Assembly (NCBI RefSeq): GCF_000002425.4
Contig: NC_037275.1
Location: 2,346,587 to 2,410,586 of the forward strand
Source of the DNA: Physcomitrium patens
Lineage: Eukaryota; Streptophyta; Bryopsida; Funariales; Funariaceae
Direction of reading: 5' to 3'
DNA: 64,000 nt
Shown here: in pieces, positions 25,588 to 37,520 of the stretch
Numbering within the stretch: the first letter of the stretch is position 1
Layout of the letters: each line of letters begins with the position of its first letter
Notes under the pieces: model-generated
What the model saw: the letters and a program-made list of their open reading frames with translations, nothing else
Database searches by the model: none
Told to the model about the DNA's origin: nothing
Translations under genes and position numbers: made by a program

Positions 25588-27432
25588 TTTTTTCAATGAT
25601 TAGGGAAACATAAAAATTAGGAAAAAATTTATATAATGTCATTTCTTATTATTCCTTAATAGATACTATCATGCTTTTAAAATCAATTACTACAAACAAA
25701 TAATCAAGTGGAATTTCAAGGTTTCACATAAGACCAATGATTTTACAAAAGCCCTTTAGAACAAAAGAAACCAAAAACCCACATAATGATTATTTTCTTG
25801 AAGATTTTACCAATACACTAGCAACACTTCGGACACCAGAAACTTAGTAATGGATGGTCCAAATAAAATGAGGAAACAAAAAATCTGGTAATGATAAGAA
25901 CGGAATTCAATGTTTCTTTATGAAGTTATCTTAAATGCTTGTGAAGACACTATTTTATACAAACAAGTGATGCAGAATGATGCAGTTGTTTCAGTCTTCA
26001 GATCACATTCAGAATACCAAAATGCAGATGTTACTTTCTTACATTAACAATAATTGAGTTTCTGCAACTACCCAGAGAAAATGCATGTGATGATGAATCC
26101 AAGAGAAACAAAAGTTACAAATTTCCATCATTTGTCTAGCAATTCAATGAGGATAAACACCCACTGTCGTTCAATGCCTAAACACAAACACTCATCATCA
26201 GATATGTCCACACATCGCCATCTGGGCGTGGAAGGAAAGGCCAAACCAGACCCTAGTGGTGATAAAGATCTCCTCTCTTATGGTACATCGGCATTCCTAA
26301 ACGACGAAGGTTGGCAAGTGCGCCGGATCGACTTTTATCCAAGCTTTCCACAGATTCTACAAGTCGCACAGTCATCGGCACAGGGCAGTATCCATGCCGT
26401 GGGGTGCCTACTTGAGGGATCGCAACGTCAACTTCAATATTCCAGTCTAGTAATCGGTACATCACCACGATTGTTATGGAACAGGTGAGAGAACAATATA
26501 TATTCGGGAAAGAATTCCAGTTGTTTGGGGATGAAAGGGGCGGACGGTGAGTCTAAGCTCACTGACAGCCGAGCAGATCATTCACACGAACCAGCTTCTC
26601 CTGTCTGACTTCTGGAGTGCGATCGCTATCCGGACAATCTAGCGTCGCTTCTGTTTGTCCCCAAGTTGACTTCCTAAGTGCAGAACCCGAAGGTTCACTC
26701 ATGTAAAGATCATGGGATTGACCGCCGCGCCGGGAAGCAGACCAGGAAGCTCGACGCTTCAAATCGAGTGACGCTCTTGCCCGACAAGACCACATTTTTT
26801 AATAGAATACTGTTACTGTGGATCCAAGAATACTGTTACTGCCGGCGGTGGATTCCTTGGACTGAGGTATGAATGTGGTCCTGACGTGTTTGATTTGTGC
26901 AGCTGTTGTTACGAACTGAGATATTCCACGCTACTTTCAAAGCAGGAGCAGTGATTTTCTGCGGAACGGTTCCCTCTGCAGTGACCTCTTGACATTCATT
27001 CGTATCATAATACTGTGGGTTTGGAAGTGTCTCCAACGGTTGCTCCCTCCTCTCATCGGCCATGTCATTTCAACAAGTCGTGAGGGTTCATTCTGTCTCG
27101 TTTACGGCAACTCTGCAAGACGGCACAGAGCAACACAGCACAATGACTACACAACGACGAAGCATTATCACAACTGTGGTGCTGGAATGTTGCTCCTCCT
27201 GTCTAGGATGCCCTCTACTTTGCAATGTGGTACATATTTCACTTTAAACAGTGTGCTATATGAACTGCTCCGTGAGTATAAGCTGGACCTTTTTGCAAGG
27301 GTTGCGACCACTACCAAGTCAAAGGTACTTGGGCATTGAAGTCAACAATCCAAGTGATGAGAGCTGGGGTTCGCCCCACCTTCTCTTTATCTCATTTGGA
27401 CTTTAGTTTGCTATCTGTGTTTTGCTCCTTAG

Positions 27433-27714
27433 AAATCCTTCAAAACTCTATTGTTATTATATTTGTCGATTTCAATGACTTTTCTTTTACTACAACTTAA
27501 TTTTAGAATAGATTTTTGTTGCAATGAAATCCTTCAAAACTCTATTGTTATTATATTTGTCAATTTCAATGACTTTTCTTTTACTACAACTTAATTTTAG
27601 AATAGATTTTTGTTGCAATGAAATCCTTCAAAACTCTATTGTTATTATATTTGTCAATTTCAATGACTTTTCTTTTACTACAATTTAATTTTAGAATAGA
27701 TTTTTGTTGCAATG
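27433..27714. repeat. Three tandem copies of a 94-bp unit
   Basis: Copies begin AAATCCTTCAAAACTC at 27433, 27527 and 27621 and each ends GTTGCAATG, giving exactly 3 x 94 bp. I see two substitutions between copies (GTCGATTTC/GTCAATTTC and CAACTTAATT/CAATTTAATT). Near identity implies a recent duplication. It sits where the ordinary-composition gene island meets the AT-rich retroelement block. No ORF, and no match to any LTR in the window. Confidence 0.95.
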
Positions 27715-28082
27715 AGGTACATATATGTAAGAACTATATATATAGATATATACATGTGTGTAGAAGTGATATTGCACTATGAAGGGATATTATAAAAATA
27801 AGAGATGATAAGCCAATTTGTACTACAATCCTAAAGTAATCATATTAGATTGATAACTAAATCAGCTGAAAGAATTTTAATATTGATGGATAGAATACTT
27901 AGATGAACATTGTCTATAGAAGAAAAGATATTTCAATATCTCATATCAAGTTTTCAATCAAGCAATCCTAATTGTATCTTTGATGGACTATTTTGGTGGA
28001 GAGAGAAAAATGCATCAATAGTAGAATAAGTATACCAATTGTGGAGAGAGCAGATCAATTGTAGAAAGAGAGCATCATTTAT
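27715..28082. other. AT-rich spacer, nothing recognised
   Basis: A TA/TG-rich simple repeat at about 27,720-27,760, then AT-rich sequence without a frame or a match to the LTR families. It occupies the place where the first part of the chromovirus LTR should be, so that part was lost or replaced. Confidence 0.5.
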
Positions 28083-28430
28083 AATCTATATATACTATCT
28101 ATTTAGGATTTATGTAGCAACATTCTACAGGACCTCCAAAAATATGTTGACTTTGCATGACATATATCTTAAGTTGAAAGACAAGTTTTTTATATAGACA
28201 CCACATAGTTAGTTTGTTTCGCAAACTACCAACACATGTGGCATGTGGTTAACTTGTTGACTAAGTTTATAATCTATTAATTAACTACAAATATATGTAA
28301 AGTCAAAACAATTTTTACAAATCTTCTAAGAAGCTTCTCTAGAAGATATTATGAAATCAATCTACTTTTATCCACTTCTACCTATTCATATTACATAGGC
28401 AATAATTGCATTAGATATACGTTTGTGACA
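28083..28430 (-). repeat. Truncated 3' LTR of the chromovirus
   Basis: From TATATATACTATCTA on it is collinear with the young LTR from about 42,745 to its end at 43094, including the CTACAGGACCTCC and the double AAGCTT segments. About 210 bp of the LTR on the left side are missing. Confidence 0.75.
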
Positions 28431-29271
28431 TTATCGTCTTTTCTAAGAATGAGTTTCATGAGGAGCAGAGATTATATTATGAGGAAGTCTAAGATGCCAC
28501 AAATTGTATTTGTGATATACTTTGAACTTTGTTCTCTTTGAAGATAGTTGATAGATCCTCTCAGCCATAAATAATGTCTTATTCTAGGGCAAAAAGATTA
28601 TCATGTTATTTGATCATTATTGAAACTTTTGTAATTTTCTTCAAACAAAACATTTGTAACACTATCAGGAGTCATTCCTACCTCCAATAAAATTGCCAAA
28701 TATCGAGAATTTCATCACAAGTCATAATACCAAACATATTGTATCTCACCATCTATTTGAAGAAGAACATGTTGTTATTGAAGATCTTGATCTCTATTAC
28801 ATCATTTTGAAGGTTGTGATAATCACAATGTCTTGTTTAGTAAGTCAGCAAATGATCACTCTTGAGTTGAATCTATTGACTTTTGATTTTCCATCTCTTT
28901 AACGCTACAATTATATAAAAATTACAAATAAAGATAAAAGGTAAAATATAAGCTTTGCTAAATTATATATTTTTTATAGCAAAGGTTTGCTATCCTTCAT
29001 CTTGGTTTTGATAGATGATAAAAAGCTTTGACCTTCTTTGCAATATTTGTAAGATTTAATGCTAGCTCCTATGCACATTTGCTAATATCATATCCATGCC
29101 AATGAATAAGATATTTTAACTTATGTCGGCATAGCCTCAAGTCTAAAACTTATTCTATTTCAAATTCTTGACTATTATCCACTTTTATAAGAGGTGGTGG
29201 TATTTGTCTTCTGCTTGGAATATTCATTATTTTATATCACTCTAAAAGAGATACATGAAATATGGGATGGA

Positions 29272-30516
29272 TAGAGAAAATTTGCCTTAAGAAAGCACTA
29301 AGCTTTTGATTGTTACTAAATGCTCAATCAAGCTTTAAGATTAAAAAAAATACCAAGTTTATATATAATTTTTTTCTTATAGGGGCAATTATATTAATAT
29401 ATAAGTTCTAAGCACCAAAGATCACCAAATTTTGTGACAGAAATATTATAAAATCTTATATATCCTTAAGGTGAATTTTTTCCAAACTTCAACAATGCAT
29501 ACCTCATGATTGGATTGTCCAAATAAATTCAAATTTTATATAAAGTACTAATATACTTTTAACAACTAACATAATAAATTTCAATTGCAAATTTGTTGAA
29601 GATCTTGAGATATTGCTAAAATCCTAATTGTAGCTTCAAATCCTTATTTACATACATTTATGTGTAAATTTCTTAATATCTCATAAATTAAATATTCAAA
29701 TACCATAAAATTTTGATATATAGCTTTTTAACCTAATAAAACATATTTTTAAAAAATTTGAATAAAAAATTCATCCAAAAACTCAAGGTATGGTTCCAAT
29801 TATTACTATCAACAAAACGACTCATTTACTGCCTTTGTATTATATGTGCAGTCTTCAATACTCTATAACTTCTTCATACAAATTCCAAATAGAAAAATTA
29901 TTTTATAATAAATGTAGATCTTAAAACTATCCTTGTAGTGGCTTCTTTTGATCTCCAAAATCTATCATAAAACTTCTTGTATCTTCAAAATAGTAATAAC
30001 ATATCTTAAAAAGACACCTTAACTTCAAATGGCTATAACTTTATTACCCTAACTCCAATTCTTCTAAAGTTTGTATACAAATTGTAGCTCAAATCTTATA
30101 CTTTATAATCCTTACTTTTGATTTTCAAATGCCTCTTATGAAGTTACCAAAACCCTTGTTATGGTCACAGACTACGTGCTGAATGCCTATTAGGCATGGC
30201 CTTCAACCAATAGAGATAAAGATCTTTACTTTTAGCCTTCATCCATCCATACCTTACTTTCATCCCTCCAAATAAGCTTCTTAGAGGTTTAGATCTTCAT
30301 CTTTGAGCTCCAATCTTCACTTTAAATTTTATATTAAATATTTAAATTTTATATATTTCAAATACTATAATTAACATAAGTAAACTTTAAAATAAATTTT
30401 CTTACATCAACTCTCTTTAAGTTAATCTATTAACTATTCTAAAGTATATCAATATTTATAAATATATGATCTATTTTAATTAATTTTTATATACTATAAA
30501 TAATTACAATATAACA
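29272..30516 (-). repeat. Old LTR, family E (copy 2)
   Basis: About 1.25 kb inserted in chromovirus integrase sequence. The integrase alignment is interrupted between GGGATGGAT and CTGATACATGTAATC. Aligned with 722-2206 and 12,011-12,300. The left end resembles the decayed TGTCGTA-type terminus of B and C LTRs and the right end is ATTACAATATAACA, so it is probably an LTR of a related but distinct element. No internal region accompanies it. Confidence 0.6.
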
Positions 30517-30687
30517 CTGATACATGTAATCAATAAGCAATTAGATTGACTTATTCACAAATAAGAAATGGTCTAAATTTATGATAATCTAACTTGATAC
30601 AAAAGAAAATAATTTTAATATTGTCACAAGTAACCATACCTTATCACCAATATGGAAATGAGGTTATTCCTTGCGATAAGTATTTAT

Positions 30688-31016
30688 TGTCATATTATGG
30701 TAAACTTTGCTTAAGAATGCACTAAGTACCTAGCTGTAGAAGATAGAAGAAAAATTGCAACAACAAGATTCTTATTTTAATAGAATTCTAAATAATTCCA
30801 ATTTAATGTTAAAAACTCTAATCAAGCTTTAATAAAATCCAAATTTTTTTTGAAGAAATTACAAAAAAAACATGAATAAATTCTAAAGAAATTCAAAGAA
30901 AGTATTAAAATAAAATCTTAAATAAATTCCGACTAATTTAATCTTAATTAAAATTTAATCCTAATTAAAATCTTAATAATATTATTTAAATCCTAAATCA
31001 AATCTTAATTAAATCT
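30688..31016 (-). repeat. LTR fragment, family B
   Basis: Begins TGTCATATTATGG followed by CTTTGCTTAAGAATGCACTAAG, the reverse of the B LTR end at 58101. It then shows the reverse of the GATTTAATTAGG-type repeats (AAATCCTAA, TTAATCC). It is cut at about 31,016 where the family-D element begins, so D probably inserted into this LTR. The other half would lie outside the window. Confidence 0.65.
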
Positions 31017-31021
31017 GTGAT

Positions 31022-31785
31022 TGTCGTTTTACTTATTCTACAATTCCTTCTAGAATAAACCTGTATAGGAAAATTCGAACATAGGGAAAGACTAAGCGCA
31101 TGAGTTTTACTTGTTAGGGTCACACAATTTACTGTATTCTGAACCACTAAAACACTAAGAAATACTATAATGCTTCTTTCCAGTAATAATACTCCTTCAT
31201 CAACTGATAACCACAATGTGCAACCTTGCACTCTCAAAAGACCTCTCAAAACTCAATAAATTCCATCCAATATTAGGAATAACAGACTTCATTCCAACCA
31301 ATCTGAATTCACAAAATTCTTGTAATCACAAACTTCTTCTGTCGAAATACACACACACAACTCTCAATAAACAACAATCATAATCTTCCATCCATAATCA
31401 ATCTTCCAATAACTTCTCATATAATTCAATCACTCAGTATTCCAATTACATAATCAATAACTCATAAATCAATCTTTGATTTATTCCACAAACTCACTTC
31501 TCAGTATTTAGAAACTATCCATTATTCTTCAACAACAAAAAAAACAAAAAAAATAAAGAGGAAGCACCAAGCTTAATCCGGGCTCATGACTATCATAGTC
31601 TGGCTCGCCAAAAAATTTCTATAATTCCTATATAATTGCTATTGATTTCTAGATTCTAACCGTAATCCTATAATAACTGCTTTTAATAACTGAATCAATC
31701 ATCCATCCTCCTAAACTGACTATTCTATAGACTATTAATCTATTTTATCAATATCTTATAAAAACAAACTAATATTTATTCTACA
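31022..31785 (-). repeat. Putative 3' LTR of family D
   Basis: On the plus strand it begins TGTCGTTTTACTTATTC and ends TTTATTCTACA. The ends are short inverted repeats TGT/ACA. The next bases, TAGCCCCACTCCTATC, read as a purine-rich tract GATAGGAGTGGGGC on the element's strand, the expected position of the polypurine primer. Only one LTR is in the window, so the right limit is not confirmed by comparison. Confidence 0.5.
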
Positions 31786-31859
31786 TAGCCCCACTCCTAT
31801 CTGTGCAGTGTCCTCGCAAATACACAATTGATTCCTATCTAAAAACTACTTAACAAAAC

Positions 31860-33594
31860 TCTATAAAATTACTAATTCCTCTGGCCCACCCAATTAATCA
31901 TTTGCTGCATTATCGAATGTAGGTTCCACCGATTCTGGTTCTAAATTAAAATTTTTCTTATCCTCCAATCTGTCCATTGGCTCCTTCTTCAATTGGTTTG
32001 ATAGATCTTCATTAATCTTACCCAATTCACGAACTTGAGCCTCCACTTTTAAGATTTAGGCATCATGAAGTTCCAACTGATGCTGCTGCTGAGTCATCCA
32101 TTCTAGAACATCTTCAATTGACACTTGAGACTGGCTTCTCACTGTTAATTCTTCCATCCATTTTGTCACCTCAGCTTATAAAACTTCGATTTCAGACCTC
32201 AACTTCTCCGTTTTGCATCTGAATTGGTCACTCAATGCTTCTTTCTCTTTCGTCAATAACTCTGCCTTATCTCCTTCCGCTTGCAACTGGCATTTGAGTT
32301 TCTCCCATTTCAAATTCCATGTCTTGCGATTTTGGATCAATTTGTCCCATTGTCCTTCCATAATCCGTAAGATTTGTTCTTTTTCTTTCATCCAAGATTC
32401 ATATTGGTGAATCCATTTTCGCTCCAATACTAGCTTGGATTTTCCAATTTCGTTTATCGTCCATTCTTGCTCTTCAATTCTTTGGTTTTGCTCTGATATT
32501 ACCTTCTTACTATCCTTTAAATCCCATTTGTTACTGCCCTCTACATCCAATGCTCACACTATACAATGTATTTGTGAAATGTACTTTAATAAAGTATTCT
32601 TAAGAAGTATTCCTTTGGACAATCGACCTTATGGAAATGCCAACTGATTAATATCCATCAAAATTGAGATTTCATTCTCCTCCTCCATCGCTAAACAATT
32701 TGGAACCTGTTTTGATTCAATAACTACAATGACCCCTTGTGCCACTATATGACTTGACTCCCCAATTTTGTGTATTACATCCGTAGTATTGACATTGTGT
32801 GCCAACAAATTTTGTTCTCTTTGCGAAAGCACTGACATTGATATTGGTACAAGACTTTCCTCTACTCGCATTGTTTGATGCAATATGTGCGCGATCACAA
32901 CATACACATAAATGGAACAAAGCAAATAAGTGAATTTCTCCAATTTCTACTTGGCTCCTATCTCCGCATGAATACGAGTGGCTACGTATGCTACCCAATT
33001 CAATACGATCTCTTCCAGTGCCCCTATCGCTGCATACAATAACCATTTGGACATATATGTGGAATGTCGATACAATCATAACCACATCACGACAAAACGA
33101 AACCATTTCACGAGTTCTGGTGAAATTACCTCAGCGGTATGCCAACCTTGGCTCCTCTCAAAGGCCGACATACCTCCCTTGAAATATCTTCCTGAACTGA
33201 AGTCACTTGAGTCATCAACTCCTACCGCAATTTCTCCAATGGAAAGACACAGCACCTTTTCCAGGATTGTTCTATCAATCCTCATAATTCGTCCTTGTAC
33301 CACACTCGATCCATCCTCTGGGTCGTAGTTCACGATATATTCCTCTACTAATAACATATTAATTGATGGTAAGCGATCTAACTGGTGTAAAAACTAGAAC
33401 AACTGTGCATTCCGAAAGTCTTTTATTCTTTTCGGCGTCTTGTAGATATCCAACTTCATTGGGTCGATATTGATAATGATTATCACAGAAGGTGGTTTTG
33501 ATGCACATCTAGCTCTCACATTTCGGCCACTGTCCTCTTTGTCAATAGCTTGCTTTGTACTTTCAATTGCGATGACGCTCTCCCTCTCGAACTC
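31860..33594 (-). pseudogene. Accessory ORF of family D: globular domain plus long coiled coil
   Basis: One reading frame runs from about 33,594 to about 31,860 between integrase and the 3' LTR, broken by in-frame stops (TAG 33394-33396, the stops at 33076 and 32629, one near 32,566, TAA 32176-32178, and later ones). The N-terminal part reads MLLVEEYIVNYDPEDGSSVV, then RIDRTILEKVLCLSIGE and SRYF-like GRYFKGG, then EKFTYLLCSIYVYVVIAHIL. The C-terminal part (32550-32176 and beyond) is a heptad-rich coiled coil (ELTVRSQSQVSIEDVLEWMT further on). Tat and Athila elements often carry an extra ORF here. The N-terminal pattern loosely recalls the plant mobile domain / putative plant transposon domain seen in plant transposon proteins. 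I see no signal peptide or envelope-like membrane segment. Function unknown. Confidence 0.6.
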
Positions 33595-33884
33595 TTAACT
33601 GAAACTACTACACTCAAAAACATAAAAAAATACAAGAACTAGCAATTTCAGAAAACAACCAAGAACGACCTCTAACTGGTGCCCCACTCCTATTCTCTTA
33701 CTATCAATGATCATGACATGTTAACCATAGTGTCCGTTTCTCACCTCCATCCTCTCTGACACATTAATAATTATTAACTATCTTTTCAGCCGCCTCTACA
33801 CCCTAACACACTTATACCATACTTAGGTCTAGTTTGTGTCCATTCAAAGTCACCCCTCCAAAAAATGAAAACCCGTCCCAGTTT

Positions 33885-34989
33885 TTATGTATTATATAAC
33901 CATAATCGGTTCCCGTTAATGCAGGTACAGAAGCGATGGCCTATGAAATCCTCCAATTGAACAGACCCATTGGAAAAACCTTCAATCACCTGATATGGCC
34001 CATGCCAACGAATTTGAAATTTTTCCGGAAAATGATTAAACCAGCTATCATACAATGATATAAAATCATTGGACATAAAAACCTTTGGACGCAGTTTACT
34101 ATCATAGTAACTCTTTCTCCGTTTTTGAGTTGCTTCCATGTGAAAAAGAGCTGTAGCCCGTATTTCATCCAATTCTTCCAATTTTGCCAATCAAAAATGT
34201 AAGGACTCTTTGTCATTGAGTCGTTCATCTAAGGCAATCTGTAAACTTTGAACCTCCAACTCGATGGATAAAATTACCTCTTGACCATAAATTAGTTGAA
34301 ACGAAGTAGAGTTGGTAGTTACTTTATATGCGATGCAATATGTCCACAAAGCCGCAAAGAGTTTGGTCTCCCAATCGATACCCGCTCCTAAAATTATCTT
34401 AGTCAAGACCTTGCACAAAATTTCGTTGGTCTTTTCTATTTGCCCATTAGCATGAGGATGATATACAATGGTTTTTCGATGCTTAATCTCATATGTGTTC
34501 GTCAAGGCAGCTATGGTAGTATTTAGGAAATGAGTGCAGTGATCGCTAACCAATTCCATCGGACACCCAAATTGAATTATAATATTCTCGTATAGTAAAG
34601 TAGTCACCGTATTGGCATTATCATGGCGGGTAGCAATAGCCTCTGCCCATTTTGTTACATAGTCCATGGCGACTAAAATATATCGCTTCTAGCTAAGTTT
34701 TGACGTTGGTACAATGGGACCGATAAAATCAATACTCTATTTTTTGAACGGAGCCTGTGCCAAGATTGGAACTAACGACATGGCAAAAGTACCCCTAGAT
34801 TGACCAATTCATTGACAGGGATGACAATGACGAAAAAATTGGTGTGCATCAGAAAACATTGTGAGCCACCAATATCCGGCCATTAAAGCCTTGCGAGCAG
34901 TACTATCTCTCGCAAAATAGCCACCACAAGTATCCAAATGGCAACCTTCAAGGATCGACTGTATTTCACTTGGAAAGATATAGCAACGT
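33885..34989 (-). pseudogene. Integrase of family D (C-terminal two thirds)
   Basis: The catalytic core reads MDYVTKWAEAIATRHDN (34667 downward), then CPMELVSDHCTHFLNTT with the second catalytic Asp, then HPHANGQIEKTNE with the catalytic Glu. The motif usually written SD(N/R)GTHF is SDHCTHF here. The C-terminal domain shows RWHGPYQVIEGF, a GPY/F-type module. TGA at 34191-34193 separates core and C-terminus in the same frame. TAG near 34,693 precedes the core. The zinc-finger half (34,809-34,989) is interrupted by the C insertion and continues at 51,983. Not functional. Confidence 0.75.
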
Positions 34990-36284
34990 TGTCGTATTAC
35001 GTACTTTCTTGCTCGAGAACGCGCCGGGCGTCTGGCTGTAGAAGGTAGTATGGAGATTCGCCAATAATCAAGTAGTCTATCAGTTTTTGACTGTTGGAAT
35101 ATAAATGACTGCAAGAATATACCGTAAATCTATACGGATGCCCTTCGACTGCTTGTCCAAGTCCCTTTTGCCCCAGCCGGTAGGTCTCTAGACGTTACAG
35201 AGAACCCCGAACAACCCAATCTGCTAATCTCTGATACCGCTTTGTACTTACAATCTTGTATCCACTAACTGTCTTGTTAGATTCACCCAATAAATTTCAT
35301 TCACTCCACATACTCAATCCTATAGACACCCTTTTAATCCTTCAATCACAGACGTAACTCGATTTCACAAAACAGTCAGGAGTGATCACACCCACTTCAT
35401 TAAAAATCCCGATTCACCATTACAACACTGACTTCAGCAACGATTGCCTCAGTCTTCCCAAAACTCTATGAAGAAGAAAAATCCGATTTTCCGTCTTTTC
35501 TTCCCCGATCCGAAGCATGAAGCTCCTCTCCAATCCCCTTAATCTCCAAAAACCTCCAATGAAAACCGAACTAGTAACCTTGAAAAAAGCTTGAAGCTAG
35601 CTCCTTGATCCAAAAAAACCCCCCCCCCCCCCCTCTCTACTCTGAAAAAAAAACCCCCCCAAAAACTTATTCCCCTCCTAACCTTATCCTCTGAATTTCT
35701 TTAATCTTTCATCTTAGATCTGAAATTGGCTCCCGCCGTCAGAGCTTAGATCCGAAATTGGCTCTCGCCATCAAAGCTTTCTCCTCCGTTTTTACCTTTA
35801 AGAGATCCATTTACTGAAAACAACGTTCCCTGAAACAGAGAATAGGACAGCTTGAAACAGAATCGAACCCCGTAATCGGGACCACATTGAGTCGCTCGAC
35901 CAATTCAGGTCTCATATTGGATAAGAGTCTAGTAGTAAGACCCAGATTTTCTCGTAATCAGACAGCATTGGGTTGCCCGACCAATACAGGTCTCATACTG
36001 GGTAAGAGGACCCGGATTGGATTCTCGAAATTAGATCCAATTGGCTCTTCGAACCAAACTCACCCGTCGCGTGAATTGGTCCTTTTCCTTCCTGCTGACT
36101 CCCGTTATTGGAATCGAACAGAGCATTTCAGTATGCCCCGGCTGACTGTAACGGGGTGACTGAACCTGGCCACTCAGTATTTGCACTGGAGTTGGTCATT
36201 GCTCCCAATATTCGAGGTAATTGAATATTAATAAAATTCCCCTTTCTTTTTATTTTCACGGTATACTCATGCTACAACACGACA
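34990..36284 (-). repeat. 3' LTR of family C
   Basis: 1295 bp, TGTCGTATTACG...ACAACACGACA on the plus strand. The adjacent TCCACCCTCTCTGAACC (36285-36301) reads as a purine tract on the element strand. It contains a run of 15 C (about 35,619-35,633). Details such as GATCACACCCACTTCATTAAA and GCTTGAAGCTAGCTCCTTGAT are shared with 50646-51978, not with the LTR at 42250-49860. Confidence 0.9.
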
Positions 36285-36399
36285 TCCACCCTCTCTGAAC
36301 CTGTGCATCCTCCGGTATGCACCAATTTACCCAATTGCGGTTTGATTCAGAATATATCCTCTACGTCTTTGTCCTGTTCGTCTTCGTTACCTTCATTAT

Positions 36400-37520
36400 C
36401 CAAATCACTTTCATCTTCTTGCTACTGAATTTCTATACCTTCATTATGGTCTTCCATATTCATCTCTACATGTCTTCGTTTAAATATTTTTACTTGCTTC
36501 CCTGCAATTGGTATTTTCAATTTTGTACCATCTAACTCCCGTAACGAGTAAGTCACATTATCATGAACTGTTGTTACCACATATGGTCCAAACCAACATT
36601 TTGAAAATTTTCGCAAAGTACTATGTTGACTAACCAGACTATTGTCATAAACAAGTACTCAGTCACCTTCCTCAATTGCTTTTGGTCTCAATCGATGTTG
36701 CTTATCAAATCGCGCCTTGTTTTGTAACCTAGCTCTTTTTAACCTTTCCAATGCTATCTGGACATCTTCCGTTCTTTGCTCCAATTGTCGAATCCTAATA
36801 GCCAGAAGTTCTTCTCTTGTCAATCCATCTTCCTATGGTAGCATACTCCAAGTAAGTACCTTTTCTTCAATCGGCATAATTGGTTTTTGACTTGTCATAA
36901 GTTCTACTAGCATATATCCTGTCACCGAACTATGTGTTGTTCGATCAGTCCATAATGCAAATGACAAAAGCCGTGGCCACTCTTTAACTTTTCTATTACA
37001 AGCTTTAACTAATGCTTTCACAATCGGTGGGTGACTGCGTTCGCTTTTTGCATTCCCTTCCGAATTATAAGCAGTAATCAATGATAGTTTAACTCCACAT
37101 CTTTCAAAGAACTTACGAGCTTCTTGCGCATTTAATTCTCCATGATCTGCAGTGATTTTTTCCACGCATCCGTAGCAGCAAATGACATCTTCAAGCAAAA
37201 ACCTACAAATCCCCTCTGTAGATTTTGTCCTCAATGCTCTTCTTTCTACTTGATTTGATAAATCTTCACGAGCTAAAACCAAATATATCATCTACCGTAA
37301 CCCAATCAACAATCCATTTAAAATGAATAGCTAGAGGATATAAAGGATGAAGACCATCTCGATGTCGGATATTAGAATATGATTGACAGATTTCACATGA
37401 CTCTACAAATGAGAGCACATCTCGATACATATTTTTCCACCAATATCGTTCCTTGAGTTTAGCAAAAGTAGCCCAGATTCCTCTATGCCCTGCCCATAAA
37501 CTATCATGAAACTCCTTTAA
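36400..37520 (-). pseudogene. Integrase of family C
   Basis: From the N-terminus: zinc-finger part with HDSLWAGHRGIW and FVESCEICQSY (about 37,510-37,380), first catalytic Asp in KWIVDWVT (near 37,310), then a 17-nt deletion relative to family B that shifts the frame. The frame at 37291-36833 carries EDLSNQVERRAL, TADHGELNAQEARKFF (second Asp) and SEGNAKSERSHPPIVKAL (Glu). After TAG (36833-36835) and TGA (36659-36661, at the Trp of a GDWVLVYD motif) the C-terminal domain reads CWFGPYVVTTVHDNVTYSL, a GPY/F module. No chromodomain. Inactive because of the deletion and stops. Confidence 0.8.

Larger units (their letters stand above)
24133..27432. other. Region downstream of the GARP gene, no coding sequence assigned
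   Basis: Ordinary composition until about 25,200, mixed AT-rich to 26,050, then ordinary again to 27,400. Open frames of up to 144 codons (for example 26054-26488) show no domain and are opposed by equally long frames on the other strand. Small repeats: two 19-bp copies at 25141-25178, a TTTTA repeat at about 25,254-25,293, and an AAT/TA run at about 25,547-25,583. A second diverged or non-coding gene cannot be excluded. Confidence 0.4.
28083..30687 (-). mobile_element. Old Tcn1-like chromovirus (family A), 3' part only
   Basis: Starts with a truncated LTR (28083-28430, ending GTTTGTGACA), then the 3' untranslated region (aligned with 43095-43531) and a degraded chromodomain and integrase C-terminus (to about 29,272). 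A family-E LTR interrupts it (about 29,272-30,516). Integrase sequence resumes at 30,517, matching 43,825 onward (GTAACCATACCTTATCACC), until a family-B LTR begins at 30688. Frames are destroyed, again mostly by C-to-T/G-to-A. The rest of the element, if present, lies beyond the nested stack and outside the window. Confidence 0.8.

Noticed and set aside
26054-26488. 144-codon plus-strand frame
   Set aside because: No motif, an opposing 71-codon frame, and no neighbouring exon with matching splice sites.
27433-27714. CRISPR-like array
   Set aside because: Units are directly adjacent 94-mers without spacers, in plant DNA; it is a plain tandem repeat.
31860-33594. Retroviral envelope gene
   Set aside because: No signal peptide, cleavage site or transmembrane anchor is visible, and the C-terminal part is a soluble-type coiled coil.
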